Shown here: positions 34,992 to 43,595 of the stretch, piece by piece
How positions within the stretch are numbered: position 1 is the first letter of the stretch
How the letters are laid out: each line of letters starts with the position of its first letter
NCBI GenBank assembly: GCA_029233965.1
Contig: JARGOP010000038.1
Span: 1-45,860 of the forward strand
Direction: 5' to 3'
Origin: Verrucomicrobiales bacterium
Lineage (GTDB): Bacteria; Verrucomicrobiota; Verrucomicrobiia; Verrucomicrobiales; DEV007
DNA length: 45,860 bases
The notes under the pieces: model-generated
Told to the model about the DNA's origin: nothing
What the model saw: only the letters and a program-made list of their open reading frames with translations
Databases searched by the model: none
Translations under genes and position numbers: made by a program

Positions 34992-37506
34992 TCCAAACAC
35001 GAAGAAAGTCACCATCGAGTTCGACGACCAGATCACGAGATGGTTCATGGTCGCGTCGATCGGTTGGGGAGTCGTCGCGATGCTCGTCGGCGTCATCATT
35101 GCCTTCCAGCTTAATTTCTGGCAGATGAACGGCAAGTTTTTCGAAGTCATCACTTTCGGTTACTTCCAAACAGACGGGATTCAGTATCTCACTTTCGGTC
35201 GTCTCCGCCCGCTCCACACGAACGCTGCAATTTTCGCCTTCGTCGGGAACATGATGTTCGCGGGGGTTTACTATTCGACGCAGCGGCTCTGTCTCACGCG
35301 AATGTTCTCGGACAAGCTTTCGAAGATCCACTTCTGGGGCTGGCAGGCAATAATCGTCTTCGCGGCAATTACTCTCCCTGCCGGACTCACTCGCGGTAAG
35401 GAATACGCCGAACTGATCTGGCCGATCAACCTCATGGTGGTGGTCATCTGGGTCGTCTTCGCCCTGAACTTTCTCCTCACGCTCAAGATTCGTCGCGAGA
35501 AGTCACTCTACGTCGCGCTTTGGTTCTACATCGCGACGATCATCACGGTGGCAATGCTCTACATCGTCAATCACCTCCAGATTCCAACGAGCCTGACACA
35601 CGGCTATCCGATCTTTGCCGGGGTTCAGGATGCGCTTGTCCAATGGTGGTACGGCCACAACGCGGTGGCCTTCTTTCTCACCACTCCCATCCTCGGGATC
35701 ATGTATTACTTTCTTCCGAAGGCAGCGGGCCGCCCCGTTTACTCGTACCGCCTTTCGATCGTCCACTTCTGGTCGCTCGTCTTCATTTACATCTGGGCAG
35801 GACCCCACCACCTTCTCAACACCGCGCTCCCGCAGTGGTTGCAGATGCTGGGTGTCTTCTTCAGTCTCATGCTCTGGGCTCCTTCCTGGGGCGGCATGCT
35901 CAATGGTCTCCTCACTCTGCGCGGGGCCTGGGATAAATTGCGCACCGACCCGGTCATCAAGTTCTTCGTCGTCGGCATCACCTTCTACGGCATGTCGACC
36001 TTTGAAGGACCGCTTCTTTCGATCCGCTCCGTCAGTGCCCTTGCCCACTATACGGACTGGATCATTGGTCATGTTCACTCCGGAACACTCGGCTGGAACG
36101 GCTTTATGGCTGCGGGCATGTTCTACTGGCTCGCTCCCAGACTCTGGGGCAGGAAGCTCTGGTCGACCAACCTTGCAAACATGCACTTCTGGATCGGACT
36201 CGTCGGGATTCTCCTCTACGTCTCCTCTCTCTGGTTCGCAGGAATTATTCAGGGCCTCATGCTGAATGAAACCGATGCCACCGGAACCCGCGTCGTGAAT
36301 GAGTTCGTGCAAACCGTCGACAAGATCTCACTCCTCATGCTGACCCGCGCGATCGGGGGAACACTTTACCTGGTCGGATTCAGCCTCCTCGTGGTGAACA
36401 TCTGGAAAACGGCGAAGTCAGGAGCACCGGTCAACGAAACACGCGAAGTCGTCGAGGATCCGGCGATGAAGAAAGATGCCATGACCTGGAAGGCCGCATT
36501 TCGCAACGAGCCGATCGCCCTCACCTTCTGGGGTCTCTTCTTCGGGATTCTCTGGTTCTTTCTTCCTCCGGGAGCCAGCCATATGGCTCTGCTAGTCACC
36601 TTGGGCTTCGTGGCCTACGCCGTCTACCAGTTCAAGAAGAACACGCAGACGTGGTCCGACTGGTATGACAATCTTTCGGAAAACTACCTGCCCTTCTCGG
36701 TTCTCGTGCTCATTGCTGTGATTCTCGGCGGGGCGATCCAAATCATCCCGACCGTCACCGTGAACCGCGCCATGAACGTCGAGGACCGGCTTCAGTCAGT
36801 CTACACACCACTGGAGTTGGCGGGCCGCGACATCTACATCAGCGAGGGGTGTTACAACTGTCACTCGCAGATGATCCGGACGCTCGTTCCCGATGTGCTT
36901 CGCTACGGCGATTACTCACGACTCGGGGAATCGATCTACGACCACCCCTTCCAGTGGGGATCGAAGCGCACCGGTCCCGATCTTGCCCGCGAAGGCGGAA
37001 AGCGCAGCGATTCGTGGCATTACCTCCACATGCGCAATCCGAGGATGAACCCCGGATCCCGGATGCCGGCTTATCCCTGGCTCTTTCACAAGGAGACCAA
37101 GTTTAAGGATCTTCCCGCCAAGATTGCGGTTCAGCAGCGACTCGGCGTTCCGTTCCCCATCATGACGCCGGAAGAGATCGAGCAGCACGCCCGTGAGCAG
37201 GCACTGGAAATTGCGACCGGTCTCGTCGCGGAACAGGTCAGGATCGAGGTTACCGAAGGCGAGAAGGAACCGACCAACGAAACCGAAGCGCGAGATCATC
37301 TCGCCGGCAAGGAGATCATCGCGATCATCGCCTACCTGCAGAAACTCGGCTCGTTTGAGGAAGTCGTCCCTGACGATGCTCCTGAGAAAATCGAACCGCG
37401 TATCTTCAAGCCCGGTATACCGGACAACCAGCGAGTGAGGGCACCATCTGCGCCCGCCGTGACTTCACTGCCTGAGGTTCAGCCAACTCTCGCCACGCAA
37501 CCCTGA
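34978..37506 (+). CDS. ccoNO: cbb3-type cytochrome c oxidase, fused subunits I and II
   Basis: An 842-residue fusion. Residues about 15-480 are CcoN, the haem-copper catalytic subunit: low-spin haem His in LHTNAAIFAFVGN, CuB ligands in WYGHNAVAF and GPHHLLNT, and the haem His pair in IIGHVHSGTLGWNG, across about twelve helices. After a linker with two more helices, residues about 590-800 are CcoO: SEGCYNCHSQMIRTL binds haem c, and GSRMPAYPWLF carries the axial Met. The enzyme reduces oxygen with high affinity and pumps protons. The N-O fusion is seen in several phyla outside Proteobacteria. It is followed by ccoQ 15 bases later. Confidence 0.96.
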   Translation: MTSDSPNTKKVTIEFDDQITRWFMVASIGWGVVAMLVGVIIAFQLNFWQMNGKFFEVITFGYFQTDGIQYLTFGRLRPLHTNAAIFAFVGNMMFAGVYYSTQRLCLTRMFSDKLSKIHFWGWQAIIVFAAITLPAGLTRGKEYAELIWPINLMVVVIWVVFALNFLLTLKIRREKSLYVALWFYIATIITVAMLYIVNHLQIPTSLTHGYPIFAGVQDALVQWWYGHNAVAFFLTTPILGIMYYFLPKAAGRPVYSYRLSIVHFWSLVFIYIWAGPHHLLNTALPQWLQMLGVFFSLMLWAPSWGGMLNGLLTLRGAWDKLRTDPVIKFFVVGITFYGMSTFEGPLLSIRSVSALAHYTDWIIGHVHSGTLGWNGFMAAGMFYWLAPRLWGRKLWSTNLANMHFWIGLVGILLYVSSLWFAGIIQGLMLNETDATGTRVVNEFVQTVDKISLLMLTRAIGGTLYLVGFSLLVVNIWKTAKSGAPVNETREVVEDPAMKKDAMTWKAAFRNEPIALTFWGLFFGILWFFLPPGASHMALLVTLGFVAYAVYQFKKNTQTWSDWYDNLSENYLPFSVLVLIAVILGGAIQIIPTVTVNRAMNVEDRLQSVYTPLELAGRDIYISEGCYNCHSQMIRTLVPDVLRYGDYSRLGESIYDHPFQWGSKRTGPDLAREGGKRSDSWHYLHMRNPRMNPGSRMPAYPWLFHKETKFKDLPAKIAVQQRLGVPFPIMTPEEIEQHAREQALEIATGLVAEQVRIEVTEGEKEPTNETEARDHLAGKEIIAIIAYLQKLGSFEEVVPDDAPEKIEPRIFKPGIPDNQRVRAPSAPAVTSLPEVQPTLATQP

Positions 37507-37521
37507 TTTTCCAACCCCATT

Positions 37522-37734
37522 ATGTATCGAAGAGTCACTCTGGAAGGTTGGCAGGAAATCGTTCCCTACATCTGCTTCGCGCTGATCGCGGGGGCGTTCC
37601 TCGTCATCCTCATCCGTGCCCTCCGCATGAAAAAGAAAGACATCGATCATCTTTCCAACATGCCGCTCAGAGACGACAACGAACTTCAAGAATCTATCGA
37701 GAATCAATCTGATGAAGACCAAGGATCCAAATAA
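37522..37734 (+). CDS. ccoQ: CcoQ-like small oxidase subunit
   Basis: A 70-residue protein with one membrane helix (IVPYICFALIAGAFLVILI) then basic RALRMKKKDIDHL, and an acidic tail. This is the size, topology and position of CcoQ, which stabilises CcoP in the cbb3 complex. It lies between CcoNO and CcoP and overlaps the latter by 23 bases. The residue match to known CcoQ is weak, as is usual for this protein, so the call depends mainly on context. Confidence 0.75.
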   Translation: MYRRVTLEGWQEIVPYICFALIAGAFLVILIRALRMKKKDIDHLSNMPLRDDNELQESIENQSDEDQGSK

Positions 37735-38275
37735 CAACGAAGTTATCCTGAAGGAACACGTCTACGACGGTATTCAGGAATACGACCAGAAGCTGCCCAA
37801 CTGGTGGCTCTTCACTCTCTATATCACCATCGTCTGGTTTGTTTTCGCCTGGGTAGCCTACTACCAGCTCCCCTTCAAAATGCCCGATTCTCAGGAGAAA
37901 ATCGATGCGCAGATGGCCCTGATTGAGAACAAGAAGCAGGAGGAACTCGAAACGATGATGGCATCGATCAACAACGATTCCCTCAAGGAGATGAGTCTCG
38001 ACTCATCTCACACGGATGCGGGAAAAGCGATCTTCGAGGCCAAGTGCATCGCCTGTCACGGACAGGACCTGTCCGCGACGATGAATGGCATCCAACTCCC
38101 CGGTGTTGCGCTTAACGACGCCGAATGGAAATACGGAGCCGAACCTCTCAACATCATGGAAATCGTCACCAACGGCTCGCCTGATATCACCAAAGGCATG
38201 ATCGCCTGGAACACTCAGCTCAGTCCGGCCGAGATTGCCCAGGTTGTCGCCTACATTCTGAGCAAACAGTCCTAG
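37712..38275 (+). CDS. ccoP: cbb3 oxidase subunit III, monoheme form
   Basis: A 187-residue CcoP. The N-terminal EHVYDGIQEYDQKLPNWW is the family signature just before a membrane helix (LFTLYITIVWFVFAWVAYY). A charged helical linker leads to one cytochrome c domain with the haem motif KCIACHGQDL near residue 112 and a probable axial Met in ITKGMIAWN. Proteobacterial CcoP normally has two haem c groups and about 290-310 residues; here only one CxxCH exists and the protein is short, so electron entry is through a single haem. It follows ccoQ within the operon and ends 32 bases before ccoG. Confidence 0.93.
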   Translation: MKTKDPNNNEVILKEHVYDGIQEYDQKLPNWWLFTLYITIVWFVFAWVAYYQLPFKMPDSQEKIDAQMALIENKKQEELETMMASINNDSLKEMSLDSSHTDAGKAIFEAKCIACHGQDLSATMNGIQLPGVALNDAEWKYGAEPLNIMEIVTNGSPDITKGMIAWNTQLSPAEIAQVVAYILSKQS

Positions 38276-38307
38276 CACCCGATGTCAGCCGTTTCCTCCT
38301 CCTCACC

Positions 38308-39714
38308 ATGTCAGCCGTCCAAAAGCCCAACCTCACTTCCCTCACCTCCATCAACCGGGACGGATCACGGAACTTCCTCCACCCCGCAGACGTCAAAGGA
38401 AGGTTCACCCTGTGGCGGCGCGTGTTCGGGGGGCTGCTGCTCGCGATCTACGTCCTCCTCCCCTGGATCCCCATCGGAGGATACCCCGCTGTCTTCCTTG
38501 ACATAGCGGAACGTCGCTTTCATTTCTTCGGCCTGACTTTTCTCGCCGAGGATCTCTGGATCGGATTCTTTCTCTTCAGCGGGCTGGGCTTCTCGCTGTT
38601 CTATGTCACCGCTCTCTTCGGGCGGCTCTGGTGCGGCTGGGCCTGCCCCTACACCGTTTTTCTAGAGCATCTCTATCGGCGCGTTGAACGCTGGATCGAT
38701 GGCGACGCCGTGAAACGTCGCAAGCTTGACGCTGCGCCGTGGACAAAAAGCAAGGTCGTGAAGCGAGTCCTCAAACACGGGATCTACATCCTCATCTCTC
38801 TGATCCTCGCCCACATCTTCATCTCGTATTTCGTCTCCCTCCCGAGGCTCTACGAATACATGCAGCAATCCCCGGTGAACAACGCAAAGGTATTCGGGAT
38901 CATGATGTTTCTCACGGTCTGCCTGTATGGTTCCTTCAGTTGGTTCCGCGAGCAGTTTTGTATCATCATGTGTCCCTACGGCCGGATTCAGTCCGCGCTC
39001 ACCGACGATGACACGATCATCATTGGCTACGATGAAAAACGCGGAGAGCCCCGCGGCAAACGCTCCGACCCGGACACGGGCAGCTGCATTGCCTGCAATC
39101 GCTGCGTACAGGTCTGTCCGACCGGCATCGACATCCGGAACGGGCTTCAGCTCGAGTGCATCGGTTGTGCAAACTGCATCGACGCCTGCAACGAGATCAT
39201 GGATAAAACGGACCAGCCGCGCGGCCTCATTCGCTACGATTCGATGAACGGCCTTGAGGGAAAGAAGCGGCGCATCTGGCGTCCGCGCATCATGCTTTAT
39301 ACCGGCTTTCTCTGCTTCGGTCTCGCCATGGTCGGCATCGTTGTCGGAGGCCTCCGCTCCGCCAAGATCGAAATCATCCGCATGGCCGGTCAGCCCTACT
39401 ACTTCAATGAGGAGGGCGTCAGAAACCAGTATCGCGTCCAGCTCATTACGAAACAGACGGAGCCCACGACGATGACCTTCCGCTTTCAAGGACTCCCCGG
39501 GGGGGCCTATGTTTCCGGCCTGAACGAAACTATCACGATCGATCCTTCCAAAGAAACGATGCAGACGGTCCTCGTCCAGGTTCCCACCGAGCACTACAAA
39601 GGCGAATTTCAGTTTACGATCGAAGCCGACGTCAGTCCCGGTGATTTCACGATCAGCGACACGATCGACTTCCTCGGCCCGAGCCCCTACACTTTGAAGA
39701 AAGAATCTCCATGA
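38308..39714 (+). CDS. ccoG: Cytochrome c oxidase accessory protein CcoG (FixG)
   Basis: A 468-residue membrane iron-sulfur protein, shown elsewhere to act in copper reduction for cbb3 oxidase assembly. It has about five helices, the WCGWACPYTVFLEH motif near residue 110, FCIIMCPYGRIQSALTDDDT, then two ferredoxin-type clusters, CIACNRCVQVCPTGIDIRNG and CIGCANCIDACNEIMD. A C-terminal Ig-like domain (IG_FixC type) follows a last helix. The start at ATG 38308 gives the normal length. Its TGA overlaps the start of the 52-residue gene (ATGA). Confidence 0.95.
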   Translation: MSAVQKPNLTSLTSINRDGSRNFLHPADVKGRFTLWRRVFGGLLLAIYVLLPWIPIGGYPAVFLDIAERRFHFFGLTFLAEDLWIGFFLFSGLGFSLFYVTALFGRLWCGWACPYTVFLEHLYRRVERWIDGDAVKRRKLDAAPWTKSKVVKRVLKHGIYILISLILAHIFISYFVSLPRLYEYMQQSPVNNAKVFGIMMFLTVCLYGSFSWFREQFCIIMCPYGRIQSALTDDDTIIIGYDEKRGEPRGKRSDPDTGSCIACNRCVQVCPTGIDIRNGLQLECIGCANCIDACNEIMDKTDQPRGLIRYDSMNGLEGKKRRIWRPRIMLYTGFLCFGLAMVGIVVGGLRSAKIEIIRMAGQPYYFNEEGVRNQYRVQLITKQTEPTTMTFRFQGLPGGAYVSGLNETITIDPSKETMQTVLVQVPTEHYKGEFQFTIEADVSPGDFTISDTIDFLGPSPYTLKKESP

Positions 39715-39869
39715 TACGCTTCTTTCGTGACCGCCCCTGGATCTGGATCGTTCTTGCCTTTGTGATTCTCATCACCGGATGGGTTTTTCTTCTTCGCCTT
39801 GCCGGGGAAAAACGGCCCGAATCCGTCGAAATCAAAACCCTCATTCGCCATGACGAACCTGAATCCTGA
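39711..39869 (+). CDS. 52-residue CcoH/FixH-like membrane protein
   Basis: Translating from ATG 39711 gives a 52-residue protein. MIRFFRDRPW, then a membrane helix (IWIVLAFVILITGWVFLLRL), and a charged tail with VEIKTLIRHDEPES. It overlaps ccoG by four bases (ATGA) and the TauE/SafE-like gene by 20 bases, filling the one gap where ccoH is expected in a ccoG-H-S-I array. Real CcoH proteins share the basic-plus-Trp N-terminus before the helix but are about 150 residues. This is thus a minimal or diverged CcoH, or an unrelated small subunit. Confidence 0.65.
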   Translation: MIRFFRDRPWIWIVLAFVILITGWVFLLRLAGEKRPESVEIKTLIRHDEPES

Positions 39870-40566
39870 GACGCTCACCCTGGGCGGGATCTTTATCGCA
39901 GGACTCGCGACGAGCCTGCACTGCGCAGGAATGTGCGGGCTGCTCACCTGCGGTCTCGGTATCGCGGGACGGGGACCGGCGCTGGCTTCGGTGGGCATCT
40001 ATCATGCCTGCCGTCTCGTTGGGTATGCCATCGCGGGAGCAACTATCGGATTTATCGGGAGCAAGCTGGGGCTGAACGTCTCCCTGGCGGGGATACCCTG
40101 GCTGCCGGTTCTCCTCATCGCCTTTCTGATTGCGATCTTCTTCGGTCTCGACAAAAAACTCGGAGCGATTCCCGGTCTCGGCAAAGTGGTCCTGCAAATT
40201 CGCCTGAAGACGATGAATTTCCCGGTGACGACCCGCGCCGCCATCATCGGATTGGCGACTCCCCTCCTCCCCTGCGGGCCGCTTTACGCTATCCTTGCGC
40301 TCGCACTCGCAAGCGGCTCTGCGGTTCGCGGGACGGAGATTATGCTCGCCTTCGGCCTCGGTGCCCTCCCCGCGATCTGGGCCGTTCAGATCGGATCCGC
40401 CTGGGTGAATCAGAAACTCGGTGCCAGGGGATTCCTGATTGCCAAGCGAACTCTCGCCGCCACCGCCGCCCTCTCGCTTATGTGGCACTTTTCGTTCATC
40501 GGTGGAACCACTGCCGGGGAAGGCAGTGATGGAACGACCTGCCGCTGCACTATTGAAACCGAATGA
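39850..40566 (+). CDS. TauE/SafE-like (UreH_2/DsbD-like) membrane protein
   Basis: A 238-residue membrane protein of about six helices. The motif SLHCAGMCGLLTCGLG near its start and ATPLLPCGPLYAILALALASG later are typical of the sulfite exporter TauE/SafE or cytochrome-biogenesis-like family that lies between ccoH/ccoG and ccoI in many genomes. The Cys pairs fit metal or redox handling, and a link to copper delivery has been suggested for such genes; the transported ligand here is not proven. ATG 39850 is chosen since the homology starts at MTNLNPETLTLGG. Its stop overlaps the ccoI start (ATGA). Confidence 0.88.
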   Translation: MTNLNPETLTLGGIFIAGLATSLHCAGMCGLLTCGLGIAGRGPALASVGIYHACRLVGYAIAGATIGFIGSKLGLNVSLAGIPWLPVLLIAFLIAIFFGLDKKLGAIPGLGKVVLQIRLKTMNFPVTTRAAIIGLATPLLPCGPLYAILALALASGSAVRGTEIMLAFGLGALPAIWAVQIGSAWVNQKLGARGFLIAKRTLAATAALSLMWHFSFIGGTTAGEGSDGTTCRCTIETE

Positions 40567-42962
40567 GCCGAACGCTTGCCGCAGATCTTCCCGAAATCGC
40601 CGAAGCCGACGAAAAACGGAAATGCATCCACTGCGGCAATTCGTTTCAGCCGCGGTTTGAAACGGAGACTTTCTGTTGTTCCGGATGCCGCGTCGTCTCT
40701 GAGCTCATTCAATCCGGAGGTTTCGGGTCCTTCTATGAATTGCTGGGGAGAAAAGTTCTTCAACCGGCCGAGAACGCAGACCCCGCCGCCGACCAGATCG
40801 CGGAATTGGAAGAGGCCATTGCCGCAGCGGAGTCCTCACGGACCGATCCGGACTCGCCGGCAAGGCTGAAACTCCGGATCGGCAACCTATCGTGCACTGC
40901 CTGTGTCTGGCTCATTGACCATCTCTTTCGCCAGCATTCCGGGGCTTTGAAAAGTTCTGCGGATACCGCCCGTTCCACCCTGACCCTCTGGTGGAATCCG
41001 GGTGAATTCGACGCCATTGAATTCGTCAGGGACTTGCATCGCTACGGTTATCCTGCCAGCCTCGCCAACGAACTCGAAGACGACGCGCCACAGGAGAGCC
41101 GGGCCATCCTCACCCGCCTCGGGGTCACCGCCGGGCTCGCGATGAACACGATGGCTTTCACCCTTCCCTCCTACCTCGGGATGGAAACCACGGACGACCT
41201 TGCCCGCCTCTTCACAATGGTCGCCTTCGCCTCCGCCAGTCTCGCGCTCGCCGTCGGTGGCTCCTACTTTTTCCAACGTGCTCTCGGAGCCCTGAAGTTG
41301 AGATCCCTGCACATGGACGTGCCGATTTCCCTTGGCCTCATCGCCGCTTACCTGGGATCACTCGGCGGGCTGATCTTCGGAATCGAGGGGATGCTCTACT
41401 TCGACTTCGTCGCCATGTTTGCCTTCCTCATGCTTGGAGGACGGTGGCTCCATCTGCGCTTGCTGGAGCGAAATCGCCGCCAACTCTGGGCTCGTGAGCG
41501 GGATCTCTCCGCGACCTTTCGTCTCGATCATGAAGGCAGGCGCGAACGGATTCCCCTGCGGAAAATCGAAGCTGGTGATCGTCTCGAGATTGCCCCGGGC
41601 GCGATGATCCCCGTCGATGCCGAACTGCGTGAAGGCACGGCCCGCTTTCACCTCGACTGGATCAACGGGGAACCCGAACCGGTCCCGTATCGCGCCGGGC
41701 AAACCGTTCCTGCGGGGGCGAAGAACGGAAGCGTTGGACGCATCGAAGTCATTTCCCAAAACGCCTTCGCCGGTTCCTTTCTGGAACAACTTCTCGGAAA
41801 AGAGGATCGGGGCGAAACAGGGCAACAGACCGGCGCTCATCCCATCCTCAAATACTATCTCAGCGTCGTCATCCTCGTCGCGGTTGCCGGCGGGGCGGCC
41901 TGGCTCTACCGGGGAGCCGGACTCGCCGACGCTCTTCAGGTCTTCATCTCCGTGCTGATTGTCTCCTGCCCCTGCGCCCTCGGCCTCGCCCTTCCTCTTC
42001 TCGACGAAATGCTCCTTTCCCGCCTCAAGCAGGAGGGAATTTTCATTCGCCGCGCCTCTGTCTGGCGGCGGCTCAGTGCGATTCGCATCCTCGCCTTTGA
42101 CAAAACCGGCACCCTCACCGAACCGGTGAAACGTCTCCGCGATCCGGAGGTCGTGACAACGCTGGATGAGACGGCGCTGAAAGCGTTACGCCATCTCACG
42201 GCAACGAATCACCACCCTGCGGGAAAGGCCTTACACGAAGAACTCACTTCCCGCTTCGGCCTCGCCACCGGACCGCTTGATTCACCTATCGAAGAAGTTC
42301 CCGGGTCCGGAGTCTCTTCGGTCATCGACGGAGTGCTCTGGAAGCTCGGCCGCGGCGACTGGGCCTCCGGCGATCGCAAGGCCCCGGCAGACTGCTCCCT
42401 CACGAGAGACGGAGAATCGGTCGCCACCTTCCTCCTTACCGAATCGATTCGCGACGGCGCCGTGAAGCAACTCCGGCAACTCGCCCGCCAGGGATATCGC
42501 CTCTGCATTTTGAGCGGTGACCCGGATCGCGAAAGGGTCGAAGCGACAGCCTCTCAACTGGGCATCGAACCTGAAAACGTCTTCTCCGACCTCAGCCCGG
42601 AAGAAAAGGCCGATCTCATTTCCAAAGAACCCGCGCACGAGACGCTCTTCGTCGGGGACGGCGGGAATGACAGTCTCGCGTTTCGTGCCGCTTCCGCGTC
42701 CGGAACTCCGGCCACCGGGATTCGTGCCATCGAAGGACAGGCGGACTTTGTTTTCACCGGCCGCGGATTTCACGCCATCAGTCTCCTCCTCGCAAAGACC
42801 CAACGCCGCCATCATTTCGTTGCCCTCCTCTTCGGGATCGCCCTGACCTACAACATCTGCGCGATCGGCGTCTGTCTTGCCGGGCACATGAATCCGCTGC
42901 TCGCCGCGATCATCATGCCGCTCAGCTCAATCGTGACAACGGCCATTGCCGCCCGGATCTAA
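40563..42962 (+). CDS. ccoI: CcoI/FixI copper-translocating P-type ATPase
   Basis: A 799-residue P1B-ATPase. The N-terminus has an additional zinc-ribbon-like Cys region (CIHCGNSF, CCSGCRVV) and then one heavy-metal domain (IGNLSCTACVWLIDHLF), as in FixI. Transport motif SCPCALGLALPL, phosphorylation site FDKTGTLTEP, nucleotide-domain His-Pro in NHHPAGKAL, and VGDGGNDSLAF are all intact. CcoI-type pumps export Cu(I) slowly to the periplasm for insertion into cbb3 oxidase rather than for bulk detoxification. It is the last member of the overlapping cco run; a 136-base gap (42963-43098) follows without a gene. Confidence 0.94.
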   Translation: MSRTLAADLPEIAEADEKRKCIHCGNSFQPRFETETFCCSGCRVVSELIQSGGFGSFYELLGRKVLQPAENADPAADQIAELEEAIAAAESSRTDPDSPARLKLRIGNLSCTACVWLIDHLFRQHSGALKSSADTARSTLTLWWNPGEFDAIEFVRDLHRYGYPASLANELEDDAPQESRAILTRLGVTAGLAMNTMAFTLPSYLGMETTDDLARLFTMVAFASASLALAVGGSYFFQRALGALKLRSLHMDVPISLGLIAAYLGSLGGLIFGIEGMLYFDFVAMFAFLMLGGRWLHLRLLERNRRQLWARERDLSATFRLDHEGRRERIPLRKIEAGDRLEIAPGAMIPVDAELREGTARFHLDWINGEPEPVPYRAGQTVPAGAKNGSVGRIEVISQNAFAGSFLEQLLGKEDRGETGQQTGAHPILKYYLSVVILVAVAGGAAWLYRGAGLADALQVFISVLIVSCPCALGLALPLLDEMLLSRLKQEGIFIRRASVWRRLSAIRILAFDKTGTLTEPVKRLRDPEVVTTLDETALKALRHLTATNHHPAGKALHEELTSRFGLATGPLDSPIEEVPGSGVSSVIDGVLWKLGRGDWASGDRKAPADCSLTRDGESVATFLLTESIRDGAVKQLRQLARQGYRLCILSGDPDRERVEATASQLGIEPENVFSDLSPEEKADLISKEPAHETLFVGDGGNDSLAFRAASASGTPATGIRAIEGQADFVFTGRGFHAISLLLAKTQRRHHFVALLFGIALTYNICAIGVCLAGHMNPLLAAIIMPLSSIVTTAIAARI

Positions 42963-43098
42963 TCCCGACCTCCTTTTCTTTTTCTCCCCGCTCAGCCTGC
43001 GATCTCTAAAGATCCAAATTGACTACCCCGATCATATCGTCCCGGCCCCGTTTCCTTTTGCAATGACCGGACAATATGCAACACTACGGGCGATCTCG

Positions 43099-43458
43099 AT
43101 GAATCGTTTCGCGTCCATTCTAGCAATCTTCGCCGGGCTCTTCCTCACCGATGCTCACTGGCTCGTGATGCAGTCGGTGAGCTGGGTCGAAATGTCGCGC
43201 GACATGAATCAGTCGATCGCAAAAGTGATTACCGGAGAGTCAGTCTGTGATCATTGCTGTGCGATCAGTGAAGGGAAGCAAACTCAAGAGAACCGGACTT
43301 TCGATCTGCTCTCGCAGGCGAAGCTCCTCACTCGCCTCAACTTTGAGTTGGCCCGCCTTCCCGAGCGAGAGGCGGAAAAACTCCGCTGGCACCCGTTCAT
43401 TGATCAGGTCAAAGATCCGCACTACGTCGATGTTCCTGTCCCGCCCCCCTGGGCGTAA
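43099..43458 (+). CDS. Small exported protein with CDHCC motif, possibly copper-related
   Basis: A 119-residue protein. ATG 43099 gives a signal or anchor helix (FASILAIFAGLFLTDAHWLVM) followed by SVSWVEMSRDMNQSIAKV and ESVCDHCCAISEGKQTQEN, then a helical region (LLTRLNFELARLPEREAEKL) and a Pro-rich end. Small exported proteins with a similar W/M/Cys layout occur next to copper genes in Proteobacteria; I recall the pattern but cannot assign a family. The Cys cluster could bind Cu(I). Upstream in-frame sequence (42946 onward) lacks protein character and overlaps ccoI, so it is not used. Confidence 0.7.
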   Translation: MNRFASILAIFAGLFLTDAHWLVMQSVSWVEMSRDMNQSIAKVITGESVCDHCCAISEGKQTQENRTFDLLSQAKLLTRLNFELARLPEREAEKLRWHPFIDQVKDPHYVDVPVPPPWA

Positions 43459-43549
43459 GCCGTCTTTTTTTGCCGGAGACGCTTCTCCTCATCCGCCGCG
43501 TTAAGGCACTTTCGTGCGACCCATTTCCCGGGCGTGCTCCCTCATGACT

Positions 43550-43569
43550 GAACCTCGTCAGGTTCGAAC
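43550..43569. promoter_or_regulatory. Compound inverted repeat upstream of the Met-rich OMP gene
   Basis: GAACCT-CGTC-AGGTTC (43550-43565) has perfect 6-base arms and overlaps the 8-base palindrome GTTCGAAC (43562-43569). It ends 26 bases before the start codon at 43596. A TATATT box follows near 43580. The site could bind a metal regulator, but no regulator gene is in view and the motif matches no copper box that I know. Confidence 0.4.
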
Positions 43570-43595
43570 TTTTCTAATTCTATATTTTTACAACA

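Noticed and set aside
38662-39594. 310-codon minus-strand open frame opposite ccoG
   Set aside because: It is a shadow of ccoG, whose ferredoxin motifs are unambiguous.
42946-43098. Upstream extension of the CDHCC protein frame
   Set aside because: It overlaps the end of ccoI and lacks protein-like character before the signal helix; ATG 43099 fits better.
43440-43475. Possible terminator after the CDHCC protein (GC stem followed by T7)
   Set aside because: The best stem is only 5 base pairs and lies about 9 bases before the T run, so it does not form a convincing intrinsic terminator.
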